A DNA stretch of 7,672 nt from an uncultured Collinsella sp. Its GTDB lineage: Bacteria > Actinomycetota > Coriobacteriia > Coriobacteriales > Coriobacteriaceae. The stretch spans positions 1-7,672 of the forward strand of contig CABQMC010000072.1 in the NCBI GenBank assembly GCA_902465115.1. The letters run 5' to 3'. The first letter of the stretch is position 1. Each line of letters begins with the position of its first letter. Under the pieces are notes generated by a model. It worked only from the letters and a program-made list of their open reading frames with translations, did not search any database and was not told where the DNA came from. Positions 7,528-7,672 of the stretch are shown piece by piece. The position numbers were made by a program, and so were the translations under genes.

Positions 7528-7650
7528 ATGCTCGTTACCTTGCTGCCTATCATGGCGCTTGGAGGCGTCGGCGACGTGCGCCAGATTCTCATACAGCTGG
7601 GCGTGAGCGTCGCGCTCGTGCTACTGACGTATCCAAAGTTCCGAGCGTAG
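7528..7650 (+). CDS. Short hydrophobic ORF of doubtful status
   Basis: Forty codons from ATG to TAG encode a mostly hydrophobic peptide starting MLVTLLPIMALGGVGD and ending TYPKFRA, which could be one or two membrane segments with a basic end. No ribosome binding site precedes it; the bases before the ATG are AAAAGCCACGTCG. It starts 19 bases after the HPr stop. It may be the decayed C-terminal end of a membrane protein gene, a real small protein, or chance in a GC-rich region. I do not recognise a family. Confidence 0.25.
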   Translation: MLVTLLPIMALGGVGDVRQILIQLGVSVALVLLTYPKFRA

Positions 7651-7672
7651 ATAACGGCAAAGCTCGCAAATG

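Overview
The window looks like a chromosomal segment of a GC-rich gut actinobacterium of the Coriobacteriia, most probably Collinsella or a close relative. That assignment is an inference from base composition, codon choice, the style of the intergenic repeats and the gene content; I had no search available. Nothing points to a phage, plasmid or CRISPR locus.

Layout. Positions 1-419 carry no convincing gene. They hold the cut-off end of a probable terminator, three direct copies of a TGGGGAC-type motif, and a strikingly regular array of six 14-bp motifs in alternating orientation. On the minus strand follow a HAD-family phosphatase (420-1088) and, upstream of it, a 656-residue PRD-type PTS regulator (1271-3241) with HTH, PRD1, PRD2, EIIB-like and EIIA domains. 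A roughly 300-bp divergent control region (3242-3542) holds three dyad units with an exact 28-bp period just upstream of a candidate promoter. On the plus strand follows a compact sugar operon: PTS EIIB (3543-3884), EIIC (3897-5285), EIIA (5278-5610), a GH1 6-phospho-beta-glucosidase (5700-7232) and an HPr phosphocarrier (7242-7508). An intrinsic terminator lies inside the operon, between EIIA and the glycosidase. The last 164 bases hold only a short hydrophobic ORF of doubtful status.

How the genes work together. HPr receives phosphate from enzyme I, which is not in this window. Phosphate then passes to EIIA (His79), to EIIB (Cys14) and on to the sugar carried in by EIIC. The GH1 enzyme hydrolyses the resulting phospho-beta-glucoside inside the cell. 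The divergent regulator can read the state of the same phosphate chain through its PRD and EIIA histidines and probably controls the operon from the dyad array.

The system is a recognisable lactose/cellobiose-family PTS, not a new class. It has unusual details: the usual EIIC substrate-site His is Ser, EIIC has a charged 60-residue tail, the regulator's EIIB-like domain has lost its Cys, HPr is embedded in the operon, there is an operon-internal terminator, and the core of the operon is lower in GC than its flanks.
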